Source: Thiomargarita sp. (lineage in GTDB: Bacteria > Pseudomonadota > Gammaproteobacteria > Beggiatoales > Beggiatoaceae). Taken from it: a stretch of DNA of 64,000 bases. Each line of letters opens with the position of its first letter. The first letter of the stretch is position 1. Both the position numbers and the translations under genes were made by a program. Below, piece by piece: positions 27,887-37,661 of the stretch. The notes below the pieces were generated by a model. The model saw only the letters and a list, made by a program, of their open reading frames with translations, was not told the DNA's origin and did no database searches. The stretch lies in the NCBI GenBank assembly GCA_020721005.1, contig DYNP01000003.1, forward strand, positions 269,894 to 333,893, given 5' to 3'.

Positions 27887-28576
27887 TCATGGGTGATTGG
27901 GATGTAGATGACCTGCTTTTAAAATTTTAGTGTAATCAACCAGTTGAGTTAAAAATTTTTGGTCATGAGAAACAATTAACATGCTTTGAGGGAGTTTTTG
28001 AAATAGGTTGGTGATGTATTGATAGTGAAAGTTGTCTAAACCTGTGGTGGGTTCATCGAGCAGAAGCAGAGTGGGTTGCATGGCTAGGATTGTGGCAAGG
28101 GCAATCAGTCGTTTTTCTCCCCCAGATAGAGAGTAAGTGAGGCGTTGGGCATAGTTTTCAAGTCCCAGCAGTTGTAAGGTATCATGTACTTGTTTACGGG
28201 CTTGTTGGGGGGTAAGTCCTTGATTCAATGGACCAAAGGCAATGTCTTCTTCTACAGTGGGGGAAAAGAGTTGGTCTTCGGCATCTTGGAATAGGAAACC
28301 AATGGGACCTCTGATTTCGGCAAATTCTTGTTCATTACGACGAGTTTTGCCGAGTAAGATGAGTTCTCCTTGTTGAGGTTTTATGAGTCCCATGATAATT
28401 TTAAGGAGTGTGGATTTGCCACATCCATTGTCGCCAATGATGCCTATCCGTTCTCCTTGCCTTAGGGTGAGGTTGAGATGGTGTAATATCGAGGAAGTTT
28501 GGTTGGGGTAATGGAAGCCAATATTGCGCAGTTCAAGGAGTACTATTGTGGAATGAGAGGGGGTTAGATGAGCCAT
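27887..28576 (-). CDS. ECF-type ABC transporter ATPase (CbiO/EcfA-like)
   Basis: 229 residues. Walker A is GDNGCGKSTLL, the Q-loop is FLFQDAEDQLFSPTVEED, the signature is YSLSGGEKRLIALA and Walker B is LLLLDEPTTGLD. DAEDQLF after the Q-loop is characteristic of CbiO/EcfA ATPases of energy-coupling-factor transporters. It powers uptake of metal ions or vitamins with the CbiQ-like protein encoded just upstream; the two frames overlap by 13 bases. No substrate-binding S component (CbiM, CbiN, BioY or similar) is present, so substrate cannot be named. Confidence 0.88.
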   Translation of the reverse strand: MAHLTPSHSTIVLLELRNIGFHYPNQTSSILHHLNLTLRQGERIGIIGDNGCGKSTLLKIIMGLIKPQQGELILLGKTRRNEQEFAEIRGPIGFLFQDAEDQLFSPTVEEDIAFGPLNQGLTPQQARKQVHDTLQLLGLENYAQRLTYSLSGGEKRLIALATILAMQPTLLLLDEPTTGLDNFHYQYITNLFQKLPQSMLIVSHDQKFLTQLVDYTKILKAGHLHPNHP

Positions 28577-29313
28577 TCAATTCCCAAGATGATTGTTAAA
28601 AAAAGGCTGGAAAAATAGGTAAATATTTGATCGGAAGGGGTAAAGTGTGGAGGGTCTTGGGTGGGATAAAATCGGCCGCGGAATCCACGACATCGCATGG
28701 CAGCAAGAATGCGTTGAGCCCGGTAAAAACTTTTGGTTAAGAGGAGTCCAATCAGGTAGGCGAAGGTACGGTAAGTGTGCCAGTTGGCTTGGGGTTGGAA
28801 GCCGCGGATTTTCATGGCTTGGTATAGGCGGTGATATTCTTGATGGATGAGTTCAATGTATCGTAGGGTGAACAGTAGTAAGTAAATGAGTTTGGGGGAA
28901 ATTTTCAGTTGGTAAAGGGTTCGTGCCAAGGTGAGGTTGTCTAGGGTGCTGATCAGGGTGGTTAAGATGAGTAATAGGGTGTTGCTTTTTAGAGTGATCA
29001 GGAGTGCTTGGTGTAATCCAGGTGAGAAAATATTGTTCTCAAGGGGAGAGGTTAGGGTTGAGGTGTTAAATGGTAGGGTTAAGAATAGGAGGAGCATAAA
29101 GGTGTTGAGTAAGATCAGTCGGTTAAACAAGGGTTTGTAGGGAAGATGGGCCAAAGGAATGAGGGTTAGGGTATAAGTGAGACTGATGAGTAGGCTGCTC
29201 GGGTGTTGACAGGTGATTGTAAGGATTGTGAACAGTAGGGCTAGAATGATGCGAAGTCGGGGGTTAAGTTGATGTATGGGGGAATTGGTTAAGGCAAAGG
29301 GATTGATCAGCAT
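28564..29313 (-). CDS. ECF transporter transmembrane protein (CbiQ/EcfT-like)
   Basis: 249 residues with five or so hydrophobic helices. INPFALTNSPIHQLNPRLRI at the start and the two conserved basic signatures AMKIRGFQPQ and AMRCRGFRG (the Ala-Arg-Gly coupling helices that contact the ATPase) identify EcfT/CbiQ. It overlaps the ATPase gene and the pair forms one transcription unit. Cobalt, nickel and biotin systems all use this architecture; the separate S component is missing here. Confidence 0.87.
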   Translation of the reverse strand: MLINPFALTNSPIHQLNPRLRIILALLFTILTITCQHPSSLLISLTYTLTLIPLAHLPYKPLFNRLILLNTFMLLLFLTLPFNTSTLTSPLENNIFSPGLHQALLITLKSNTLLLILTTLISTLDNLTLARTLYQLKISPKLIYLLLFTLRYIELIHQEYHRLYQAMKIRGFQPQANWHTYRTFAYLIGLLLTKSFYRAQRILAAMRCRGFRGRFYPTQDPPHFTPSDQIFTYFSSLFLTIILGIEWLI

Positions 29314-30121
29314 GGGATAAGTTTGGGAATTTGTTTTAAAGGGACTGTTTGTTTGATTTTTGAGTAATCATTCCCTTCTTTGGAAAGAGCGGCGGGGAAT
29401 TATTTTTAACTCTTCCTTTTTTACAGGGAGGAATCGGTTTTTTTTCGGTCCCAGTTTCCTGATGTTAATTTTCTTGTTTGCCAAATAAAAATAGTCCCAG
29501 GGATTTTTTGAAAAGAAAGGGGAGAAGGAGTTGGCTTTGTTTAAGCATTCCCCAATTCTTTTTGGACAGGGAGGAGAGGAAAGTATTGGGCTGGTGTAAC
29601 GATGCCTTGGCTTCGGCTCAAATGAGGAAGATGTTGGCCTGTTCCTGAAAAAGGAGAAGGAGGGAGTGTGAAGTACTTAATAAAAGGGGTGTTCAGTCTT
29701 TGTTCCTCCTAATGAGCAGTTAGAGGCAAGATGCGTTGTTGAGAGGGGAATATTTTACTTGGTTGAGGGTTTTTGGATCGCAGATGATTTCATTAGGGGA
29801 TGTTTTAGTATAAACTATTTTTGAAATAGGTTGTCAAAATTATGGATATATTCTCCCTAAATTCAAGTGATGGTTTCGATTCCTTGATAAATTACAGTAT
29901 GGTATTTTTTAAGTGATTGTGATAAAAATAAGGAAGTCTTCAATTTTATCCCGATCTCCTGGAAACAAGGGTAAGTGGTCCTTGGTTTTTGTGTCTCTTT
30001 GTTTGAGAAATTCCGTCCTTCTTGACAAATGAAGGAGGGAAAATGGATGGATTGATTGATTTATTCCTTACCCCTCCTTGAAAGTAAAGGAGGTAGAGAA
30101 GGGTTGTCCTTCCTTAATGAG
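29314..30121. other. Long intergenic region
   Basis: About 800 bases between divergent genes with no frame, tRNA, clear riboswitch or long palindrome that I can support. It is rich in G/A and T runs and looks like decayed or regulatory DNA. Promoters for both flanking operons must lie here. Confidence 0.4.
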
Positions 30122-31156
30122 ATGAGTAGTCTGCACATGTTGATGAACAAAATAACCTTTCTTAGGTTACTGAAGCATTTCTTTGGATTGATACTTCTAA
30201 GTGGCATGTTAGGTGTTAACTTTTTTGCTTATGCACAGGATTCTGAAGGTGAGGAAGTTAATTCTTCTGCACAGGATTCTGAAAATGAGGTGGTTGATTC
30301 CTCAGCTGTGGGTGAAAATAATGGGGAAGAGGAACAACCTCCTCAACCTGAGGAACAGCGCCGGACTGTCAAATTATCTCCACAGATACGTATTTTAAAG
30401 CAGGAACATAAGTTACCAGTCATTGCGATAGAAGCCATCCAACAGTTTTTGACTCGGCCTAAAATTTTGACAGTGGATGAAATCAACGAAGCAGGGTATG
30501 TTGTGGACAATGCAGAGCAGTCTATTTTTTCTACATCAGGTGATGAAGTGTATGTAGATCAATTAGATACCTTTGCTGGACTGAGTTATGAAGGCACTCT
30601 TTTTGTGTTTTTAACGGTGGGTAATCCACTTCGAGACCCGGTGACTCAAAACATTTTGGCTTATGAGGCAACTTATTTAGCGGATGGAGAATTCCAAAGA
30701 TGGCAAAGGGAGGATGAAGGAGAATTGGCGATCTTGAAAATTACAAATGCAGTACGTGAAATTGAGAAGGGAGCTAAGGTGTTGCCCACCGAATCCCGTA
30801 GTTTCGGCGAAGATTTCTATCCCCATGTCCCCAGTTATTTGGAGGATTGTTACATTATTGGGGTCGTTGATCAAATCAGTTTAATTGGGCAATACCAAGT
30901 GGTTACTTTAAACCGGGGCAGTGAGGATGGTTTGGAACGTGGACATGTTTTAATCACTCAAAAAAGTGGAAATTCTGCTCAAACTCAGAAAGACTCGACT
31001 TCAATCAACTTGCAAGAAGAGCAAGCCCCTCTGCTGTTACCTTCTCGAGAAACTGGCACCCTACTGGTATTCAAAGTATTTGAGGAAGTCAGTTACGCCT
31101 TGGTCACCAAAGCTACTCTACCCATTAACTTACTTGATAAAGTATCCATTCCTTGA
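30122..31156 (+). CDS. Exported protein homologous to the DprA-linked LysM protein, apparently lacking the LysM domain
   Basis: The frame opens at TTG 30056, but ATG 30122 (or 30137/30143) is more plausible and puts a signal peptide near the start (FFGLILLSGMLGVNFFAYA then QDSEG). An acidic low-complexity stretch with a repeated QDSE motif follows. Then comes the region typical of the protein encoded upstream of dprA in pseudomonads and relatives (IAIEAIQQFLTRP, FLTVGNPLRDP, FYPHVPSYLEDCYIIGVVDQ, QYQVVTLNRGSEDGLERGHV). In that family an N-terminal LysM peptidoglycan-binding domain precedes this part; here the acidic stretch stands in its place. Its stop overlaps the dprA TTG start. Confidence 0.75.
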   Translation: MSSLHMLMNKITFLRLLKHFFGLILLSGMLGVNFFAYAQDSEGEEVNSSAQDSENEVVDSSAVGENNGEEEQPPQPEEQRRTVKLSPQIRILKQEHKLPVIAIEAIQQFLTRPKILTVDEINEAGYVVDNAEQSIFSTSGDEVYVDQLDTFAGLSYEGTLFVFLTVGNPLRDPVTQNILAYEATYLADGEFQRWQREDEGELAILKITNAVREIEKGAKVLPTESRSFGEDFYPHVPSYLEDCYIIGVVDQISLIGQYQVVTLNRGSEDGLERGHVLITQKSGNSAQTQKDSTSINLQEEQAPLLLPSRETGTLLVFKVFEEVSYALVTKATLPINLLDKVSIP

Positions 31157-32343
31157 AAGATCAAGCCTTAGCCTATTGGTTAGCCTTACTTCGGGTACCC
31201 GGCATTGGCCCGATCAATTTTATGCGCCTTATCCAACACTTTGGAGATCCACCACAAATACTTGCTGCAGGCAATGCCGAATGGCAGAGAATAGGTCTGA
31301 CTGAAAAATTACGGCGCCACTTACAACAACCTGATTGGGCGGGCGTGGATAAAGATTTACAATGGATAGAAAACTCCCACTGTCAAGTCATTACTTTAAA
31401 TGAGGAGATTTATCCCCCCTTACTGCGCAAAATTCATGATCCTCCGCCTCTACTCTTTGTCCTTGGCAATCCTCAACTGCTTTCCAGTTTACAACTGGCC
31501 ATTGTCGGTACGCGCAGTCCCAGTGCATATGGTCAAAAAATTGCCCATGAATTTTCAAAATACCTATCCTCAGCGGGCTTTACCATCACCAGTGGTCTGG
31601 CTTTGGGCATTGACGCTGCAAGTCATTGGGGTACCTTTGCAGGCAATGGCAAAACTATTGCTGTGGCTGGGACTGGTCTGGATCGTGTCTATCCTGCCCA
31701 ACATCGGGAATTGGCTCATAAAATTGCCAAAGAAGGCGCCTTGATCTCCGAATTCTTACCCGGCACCCCAGCTAATAAGGAAAATTTTCCACGTCGTAAT
31801 CGCATCATCAGCGGATTAAGTTTAGGGACTTTAATTGTGGAAGCCAGTCTACACAGCGGCGCCTTATACACTGCCCAACAAGCCTTAGAGCAGGGCAGAG
31901 AAATTTTTGCCATCCCTGGCTCCATCCACAACCCACTTGTCAAAGGCTGTCATAAACTCATCAAAGAAGGGGCCAAACTGGTCGAAAGTGCCTCGGACAT
32001 AGCCGAAGAACTATTTACCCATTTACCAAAACTAGGGGCCAACAGCCACTTATGGACATCCCTACAAAGCCCCCTTAAACAACCCACGTTACTGGCCAAA
32101 CCGGCGCCGGCCACAAATAGCAATGATTCCGAACCCCTTTTATTAACTATCGCCCCGGACAACAATTTGGAACCCGAGTATACTCAACTGCTCAACTTAT
32201 TATGTAACGGTCCCATTTCGATTGACCATTTGGTCGAACAAAGCGGATTTAGAGTAGAAGTCATTTCTTCAATGTTACTTGTGCTTGAATTACAAGGCAA
32301 AGTTACCAGCCAAACTGGTGGATTATATTTACTCACTGACTAA
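31153..32343 (+). CDS. dprA: DNA-processing protein DprA (Smf)
   Basis: 396 residues. DprA loads RecA onto incoming single strands during transformation. The N-terminal SAM-like helix-hairpin-helix segment (LLRVPGIGPINFMRL) is followed by the Rossmann-like core: AIVGTRSPSAYGQKIA, SGLALGIDAASHWG, VAGTGLDRVYPAQH, FPRRNRIISGLS and ALEQGREIFAIPG. The C-terminal winged-helix domain is present (GPISIDHLVEQSG). The start is TTG at 31153 inside the TTGA overlap with the upstream gene; no better start is available. It heads the conserved dprA-smg-topA order. Confidence 0.94.
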   Translation: MKDQALAYWLALLRVPGIGPINFMRLIQHFGDPPQILAAGNAEWQRIGLTEKLRRHLQQPDWAGVDKDLQWIENSHCQVITLNEEIYPPLLRKIHDPPPLLFVLGNPQLLSSLQLAIVGTRSPSAYGQKIAHEFSKYLSSAGFTITSGLALGIDAASHWGTFAGNGKTIAVAGTGLDRVYPAQHRELAHKIAKEGALISEFLPGTPANKENFPRRNRIISGLSLGTLIVEASLHSGALYTAQQALEQGREIFAIPGSIHNPLVKGCHKLIKEGAKLVESASDIAEELFTHLPKLGANSHLWTSLQSPLKQPTLLAKPAPATNSNDSEPLLLTIAPDNNLEPEYTQLLNLLCNGPISIDHLVEQSGFRVEVISSMLLVLELQGKVTSQTGGLYLLTD

Positions 32344-32352
32344 GGAAACCTC

Positions 32353-32844
32353 GTGAAAAAAGCAAATAAGTTAACCACATTCCTGTATTTGGTCGAAGAA
32401 GAAAGCGACGAAGAACTTTCCTTAGAACCAGAAGAAGACTCCTCGAAACTTGCCAAAACTCCAATCAAGCATAAATTTATATCTGCCAACGAACCTTGGC
32501 TCACTGCCATGCCTCTTCCCCTATTAGAAGCCACAGATCAACACCAATCTGAACAGCCGGATCCTCCTAAAACGGTCAGAATTTATTCCCCCCAAGAAGC
32601 CATCAAAATTGGCATTGAATGCCAAGGTTTCCTACTGCTTTTAGAACGTATTGGCATCCTGGACATGCCAATTAGAGAATTGATCATTGAGCGTATTATG
32701 GACCTAGAAATTCAAGAATTAGAATTGGAACAACTAAAATTGGTCATATTAGTAGAACTTTTCAACCAACCAGGTTATGAGACTGCCTTTGCTCAAATGG
32801 AAAATTTACTACAAAGAGAACATAATCAGCATTTTTTACACTAA
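32353..32844 (+). CDS. smg: Smg family protein (DUF494)
   Basis: 163 residues with GTG start after AAGGAA. The C-terminal half is clearly Smg: VRIYSPQEAIKIGIECQGFL, MPIRELIIERIMDL, LKLVILVELFNQPG and a final helix ending in LH. The N-terminal half is unusually acidic and Pro/Ser-rich and diverges from the usual helical N-terminus. Function is unknown, but position between dprA and topA is conserved in gammaproteobacteria. Confidence 0.85.
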   Translation: MKKANKLTTFLYLVEEESDEELSLEPEEDSSKLAKTPIKHKFISANEPWLTAMPLPLLEATDQHQSEQPDPPKTVRIYSPQEAIKIGIECQGFLLLLERIGILDMPIRELIIERIMDLEIQELELEQLKLVILVELFNQPGYETAFAQMENLLQREHNQHFLH

Positions 32845-32881
32845 CCACTGATAACCACTACCTAACCAAAAAGTAAGTATT

Positions 32882-35254
32882 GTGAGCAAAAACCTAGTCA
32901 TTGTCGAATCCCCAGCCAAAGCCAAAACGATTGCCAAGTATTTGGGAAAAGACTTTGAAGTCATCGCCTCCTATGGACACATTCGAGACCTTTTACCCAA
33001 AGATGGTGCCGTTGATCCCAACCACAACTTTGCCATGCACTATCAACTGATAGAAAAAAATACTAAGCATGTCAATGTGATACGAAAAGCATTGCAAAAA
33101 GCAAAATCCCTTTACCTGGCCACTGACCCGGACCGAGAAGGAGAAGCCATTTCTTGGCACCTCCACGAAGTTCTCAATGAACAAGGAGAACTGATCGACA
33201 AAACCGTACATCGAGTAGTATTCCACGAAATTACCCAACGTGCCATCAAAGAAGCAGTGGCTCATCCTCGTCAACTCTCCATGGACCTGATCAACGCCCA
33301 ACAAGCACGTCGGGCCTTAGACTATCTTGTAGGCTTCAACCTTTCTCCCCTGTTATGGAGAAAAATCCTGCCTGGACTGTCAGCAGGCCGCGTGCAAAGT
33401 CCAGCCCTGCGACTTATTGTGGAACGGGAATTGGAAATTGAAAGTTTTCAATCCCAAGAATATTGGAGCATCGAAGCTGATTGCAAAAAGGAACGCACCG
33501 CTTTCATTGCCAGACTCAGCCTTTTCGAAGGCAAAAAACTCAAACAATTTGCCTCAGAAATCAGTCCCGAAGAACAAAACACTTATCTTAGCATCAATGA
33601 CGAACCCACGGCTACTCGTATAAGGGACATGTTAACCACCCTGGCTCAAGGTCAACTGCAAGTATTAAAAGTTGAGAAAAAACAAAGACTTCGCAAACCA
33701 GCTGCCCCCTTTATCACCTCCACCCTACAACAAGAAGCGGCTCGCAAACTTGGATTTACCACCAAACGGACCATGCAAATCGCCCAACAACTGTATGAGG
33801 GCATAGAAATTGGCAATGGGGCAGTGGGACTGATCACTTATATGCGCACAGATTCAGTCAATTTGGCCGAAGAAGCACTGACTGAAATCCGCGCAGTGGT
33901 TGAAGAACGTTATGGTCCCCATAACTTGCCTGACCAAGCGCGCCACTACAAAACCAAATCCAAAAATGCTCAAGAAGCCCATGAAGCCATTCGGCCCACC
34001 GCAGCTCATCGCTATCCAGAAACTTTGAAGGAAGCTTTAACAACTGAACAACTGAAATTATACACTCTCATTTGGCAACGCACTATTGCCTGCCAAATGA
34101 TTGACGCCACTTTGGACACAGTTGCAGTTGATCTGGCTTGTGGCCCAAACAACCAATTTCGAGCCACGGGCTCAACTCTGGCTGACCCGGGATTTATGGC
34201 AGTTTATCAAGAAGGCAGTGATGATAAAAAAACCGGGGAAGAAGAAAAAATGCTCCCTGCTTTAAAGAAGGGAGAATGGATAAAACTTAAAGAAATACGT
34301 GCCGAACAACACTTTACCGAACCTCCCCCTCGTTTTTCAGAAGCCACCTTGGTGAAAGCTTTGGAAGAATTTGGTATCGGTCGCCCCTCCACCTACTCCA
34401 CCATCATTTCCACTTTGCAACAGCGTGACTATGTCAAATTAGAAAAAAAGAAATTCATTCCCACGGATGTTGGGCGGATTGTCAACAAATTTCTCACCGA
34501 ACATTTTACCCAGTATGTTGACTACGATTTCACTGCCAAACTTGAAGATGGATTGGATGAAATTGCCCGTGGAGAACAACTGTGGATAAAATTACTTGAA
34601 AATTTTTGGCAGAAATTCAAGACCTTAGTTGACGAAAAAGCAAAATCAGTCACTCGCAAAGAAATCACCAACGAAACTTTGGAAGAAAACTGCCCACTCT
34701 GCGGTCAACAATTGACCATTCGTTTGGGAAGACGAGGACGCTTTGTCGGGTGCTCAGCTTACCCCAAATGTGACTACACCCGAGACATTGTAGACAACAC
34801 TGCCACAGATTCCTCCTCATCTGATCAACCGCCCTCTCAACCTGCTGCCACAGAAATTGTTGAAGATCGAACTTGTCCCGAATGTCAATCTCCACTTCAC
34901 ATCAAACAAGGTCGTTACAGCAAATTTATTGGATGCAGCAACTATCCCAAGTGCAAATTTACCGAGCCTCTAGAAAAACCATTGGATACCGGAGTCACTT
35001 GCCCAGAATGTCACAAAGGCACTTTGATCAAACGGAAAACTCGTTTTGGCAGTTTTTTTTACTCCTGCTCAACCTATCCAACCTGCAAGTATGCCATTAA
35101 CAACGAACCTATCGCGGAACCTTGCCCAACCTGTGGCTGGCCAATTCTCATGATCAAAATAACTAAGCGTTGGGGTACAGAAAAAGTCTGTCCTCAAAAA
35201 CAATGCGATTATCGACAAGCTATTGATTCTCATCCCGCGGAAAATCCAAAATAG
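32882..35254 (+). CDS. topA: DNA topoisomerase I
   Basis: 790 residues from a GTG start. The TOPRIM domain begins MSKNLVIVESPAKAKTIAKY (catalytic Glu at about 9) and continues to TDPDREGEAISWH with the metal-binding DxDxE. The active-site tyrosine is in LITYMRTDSVNL. The cleavage/strand-passage core reaches about residue 590. The tail then holds four zinc-ribbon-like segments: CPLCGQQL, CPECQSPL, CPECHKGT and CPTCGWPI, each with a second Cys pair except that the last has CPQKQC. It relaxes negative supercoils. It follows smg at 37 bases. Confidence 0.95.
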   Translation: MSKNLVIVESPAKAKTIAKYLGKDFEVIASYGHIRDLLPKDGAVDPNHNFAMHYQLIEKNTKHVNVIRKALQKAKSLYLATDPDREGEAISWHLHEVLNEQGELIDKTVHRVVFHEITQRAIKEAVAHPRQLSMDLINAQQARRALDYLVGFNLSPLLWRKILPGLSAGRVQSPALRLIVERELEIESFQSQEYWSIEADCKKERTAFIARLSLFEGKKLKQFASEISPEEQNTYLSINDEPTATRIRDMLTTLAQGQLQVLKVEKKQRLRKPAAPFITSTLQQEAARKLGFTTKRTMQIAQQLYEGIEIGNGAVGLITYMRTDSVNLAEEALTEIRAVVEERYGPHNLPDQARHYKTKSKNAQEAHEAIRPTAAHRYPETLKEALTTEQLKLYTLIWQRTIACQMIDATLDTVAVDLACGPNNQFRATGSTLADPGFMAVYQEGSDDKKTGEEEKMLPALKKGEWIKLKEIRAEQHFTEPPPRFSEATLVKALEEFGIGRPSTYSTIISTLQQRDYVKLEKKKFIPTDVGRIVNKFLTEHFTQYVDYDFTAKLEDGLDEIARGEQLWIKLLENFWQKFKTLVDEKAKSVTRKEITNETLEENCPLCGQQLTIRLGRRGRFVGCSAYPKCDYTRDIVDNTATDSSSSDQPPSQPAATEIVEDRTCPECQSPLHIKQGRYSKFIGCSNYPKCKFTEPLEKPLDTGVTCPECHKGTLIKRKTRFGSFFYSCSTYPTCKYAINNEPIAEPCPTCGWPILMIKITKRWGTEKVCPQKQCDYRQAIDSHPAENPK

Positions 35255-35449
35255 CCCAATAACCTCAAGAGCCTGACACTTGAGAACAAATCTTCCTCAC
35301 TTTAAACCACTCGTTAACTGTTCCTCTTTACAAGAAAGAAGTTGGGAGTGGTTAAAAAATTTCAAATAGGGAAAATAAACGCACTTTTACCCCTCCTTAT
35401 CCAAAAAAGGGACCAGCTTCTTTTCTTAACTCATCACCCTACAATTATT

Positions 35450-37474
35450 ATGACCAATACACCCCACAGAAAAATCTTAGTTACCAGTGCCTTACCTTAT
35501 GCCAATGGTGCCATCCATTTGGGTCATCTGGTGGAATACATTCAAACCGATATATGGGTGCGTTTCCAAAAACGTCAAGGACATGAGTGCTACTATGTCT
35601 GTGCCGATGATGCCCATGGCACCCCTATCATGCTTCGAGCTCAAAAAGAAGGCATCACTCCAGAAACTTTAATTGCCCGCGTCCACACGGAACACCAAGC
35701 CGATTTTGCTGATTTTGCCATCGGTTTTGACAACTATTATTCCACCCACAGTCCAGAAAATCAACACTTTGCTAGCCTGATTTACCAAGGTTTAAAAAGC
35801 AAAGGACATATTATCCGTAAAACCATTCGACAAGCTTATGACCCAGTCAAACAAATGTTCCTACCCGATCGATTTATCCGTGGAGAATGTCCAAAATGTG
35901 GAGCCGCTGATCAATATGGGGACAACTGTGAAAAATGTGGTGCCACCTATTCTCCAACTGATTTAAAAAATGCAGTTTCAGTTATTTCTGGGGCGCCCCC
36001 CATTGAAAAAGATTCTGAACACCTATTTGTCAACTTAGCTGACTTTGAAGTCATGTTGAAGGAATGGATTCACAGTGGCAGTCTCCAACCAGAAGTACAA
36101 CGGAAGCTAAATGAATGGTTTGAATCTGGATTACAAGCTTGGGACATTTCTCGAGATGCTCCCTATTTTGGTTTTGAAATTCCTGGAGAATCTGACAAAT
36201 ATTTCTATGTCTGGTTAGACGCTCCTATTGGCTACATTGCCAGTTTCAGAAATCTCTGTGACAAACAAGGTCTTGATTTTGATGAATTTTGGTATGATGC
36301 CAAGCGCACCGAACTCTATCATTTCATTGGCAAAGATATCGTCTACTTTCACACCCTGTTTTGGCCTGCCATGTTAAATGGGGGTGGATTTAGAAGTCCT
36401 AATGCAGTATTTGTACACGGCTTTCTCACCGTAGAAGGACATAAAATGTCCAAATCCCGCGGCACCTTTATCAATGCTCGCACCTATTTGAACCACCTAA
36501 ATCCTGAATATCTACGCTATTATTTTGCCGCCAAATTAGGGGGCAGTGTAGACGATGTGGATTTGAATTTAGAAGACTTTTTACATCGAGTCAATGCTGA
36601 TTTGGTGGGTAAAGTGGTCAATATTGCCAGCCGCTGTGCTGGTTTTATCACCAAACGCTTTGATGGCAACTTGGCTGCCCAATTGCCCAATGCGGCCTTG
36701 TACCAAGACTTTTTACAACAAGGGACCAGCATCGCTCAAGCCTATGAGACCAGAGAATATCATCGGGCAGTTCGGGAAATTATGTCCTTGGCTGATCGAG
36801 CTAACCAATATATTGACGAACATAAACCCTGGGTTATCGCCAAACAACCCAATCAGGATGCCCAATTACAAGCGGTTTGCACCCAAGGACTCAATTTGTT
36901 TTACGTTTTAATAGGTTATTTATCTCCCATTCTCCCCATCATGGCCAAAAAAGTGGAACAATTTCTCAACATCTCACTGACCTGGCAACCCGTTCCCCTG
37001 CTTAACCATTCCATTCAACCTTTTCAACCCTTGATGCAACGCATCGAACAAGCTCAAATTGATGCTATGTTGGCAGATTCCAAGGAAAATTTAACCAAAA
37101 TTGAATCTTCCTCACCTGCACTCGCACCGATCGTTCCCATTGCGGATACGATCAGCTATGAAGATTTTGCCAAAGTGGACCTGCGCATTGCCAAAATTCT
37201 CAATGCGGAACATGTTGAAGGGGCCGAGAAATTACTGCGATTGACCTTGGATATTGGTGAGGATAAACCTCGCACTGTGTTTGCCGGGATCAAGGAAGCC
37301 TATGCCCCGGAACAACTGATCAATCGCCTCACAGTCATGGTGGCCAATCTTGCCCCTCGTAAAATGCGATTTGGTCTTTCAGAAGGCATGGTATTGGCGG
37401 CTGGTCCTGGAAAAAATGAGTTATTTTTGCTCAGTCCTGATACCGGAGCAATGCCAGGCATGAAAGTGAAGTAG
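35450..37474 (+). CDS. metG: Methionyl-tRNA synthetase
   Basis: 674 residues from ATG 35450 ([20 protein letters not shown]); the frame is open further upstream but that stretch is not conserved in type. HIGH appears as HLGH, a zinc knuckle as [20 protein letters not shown], and KMSKS as KMSKSRG near residue 335. The chain ends with a tRNA-binding (Trbp111/EMAP-like) domain ([16 protein letters not shown] to GMKVK), as in dimeric MetG. It stands alone, in the same direction as topA and ftsY. Confidence 0.96.
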   Translation: MTNTPHRKILVTSALPYANGAIHLGHLVEYIQTDIWVRFQKRQGHECYYVCADDAHGTPIMLRAQKEGITPETLIARVHTEHQADFADFAIGFDNYYSTHSPENQHFASLIYQGLKSKGHIIRKTIRQAYDPVKQMFLPDRFIRGECPKCGAADQYGDNCEKCGATYSPTDLKNAVSVISGAPPIEKDSEHLFVNLADFEVMLKEWIHSGSLQPEVQRKLNEWFESGLQAWDISRDAPYFGFEIPGESDKYFYVWLDAPIGYIASFRNLCDKQGLDFDEFWYDAKRTELYHFIGKDIVYFHTLFWPAMLNGGGFRSPNAVFVHGFLTVEGHKMSKSRGTFINARTYLNHLNPEYLRYYFAAKLGGSVDDVDLNLEDFLHRVNADLVGKVVNIASRCAGFITKRFDGNLAAQLPNAALYQDFLQQGTSIAQAYETREYHRAVREIMSLADRANQYIDEHKPWVIAKQPNQDAQLQAVCTQGLNLFYVLIGYLSPILPIMAKKVEQFLNISLTWQPVPLLNHSIQPFQPLMQRIEQAQIDAMLADSKENLTKIESSSPALAPIVPIADTISYEDFAKVDLRIAKILNAEHVEGAEKLLRLTLDIGEDKPRTVFAGIKEAYAPEQLINRLTVMVANLAPRKMRFGLSEGMVLAAGPGKNELFLLSPDTGAMPGMKVK

Positions 37475-37661
37475 ATCGGGAAATAATTGAAATTTGCCCC
37501 ACAATTGGGCAATTGGGTGGAAGACAGGAATCAGGAACAGTAATTGCCTGAAGAGAGTCAATTTCACCCACGATTGAACTGGATAATTTATAATACTAAA
37601 TTATTGAATACACTGGCTTTTATATACCATCAAGTCTATTATCAAAACAGGAACTAGCAAT

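Noticed and set aside
29314..30055. A cobalamin riboswitch ahead of the CbiQ/CbiO genes.
   Set aside because: I could not find the conserved B12-box or the expected stem pattern; nothing supports it.
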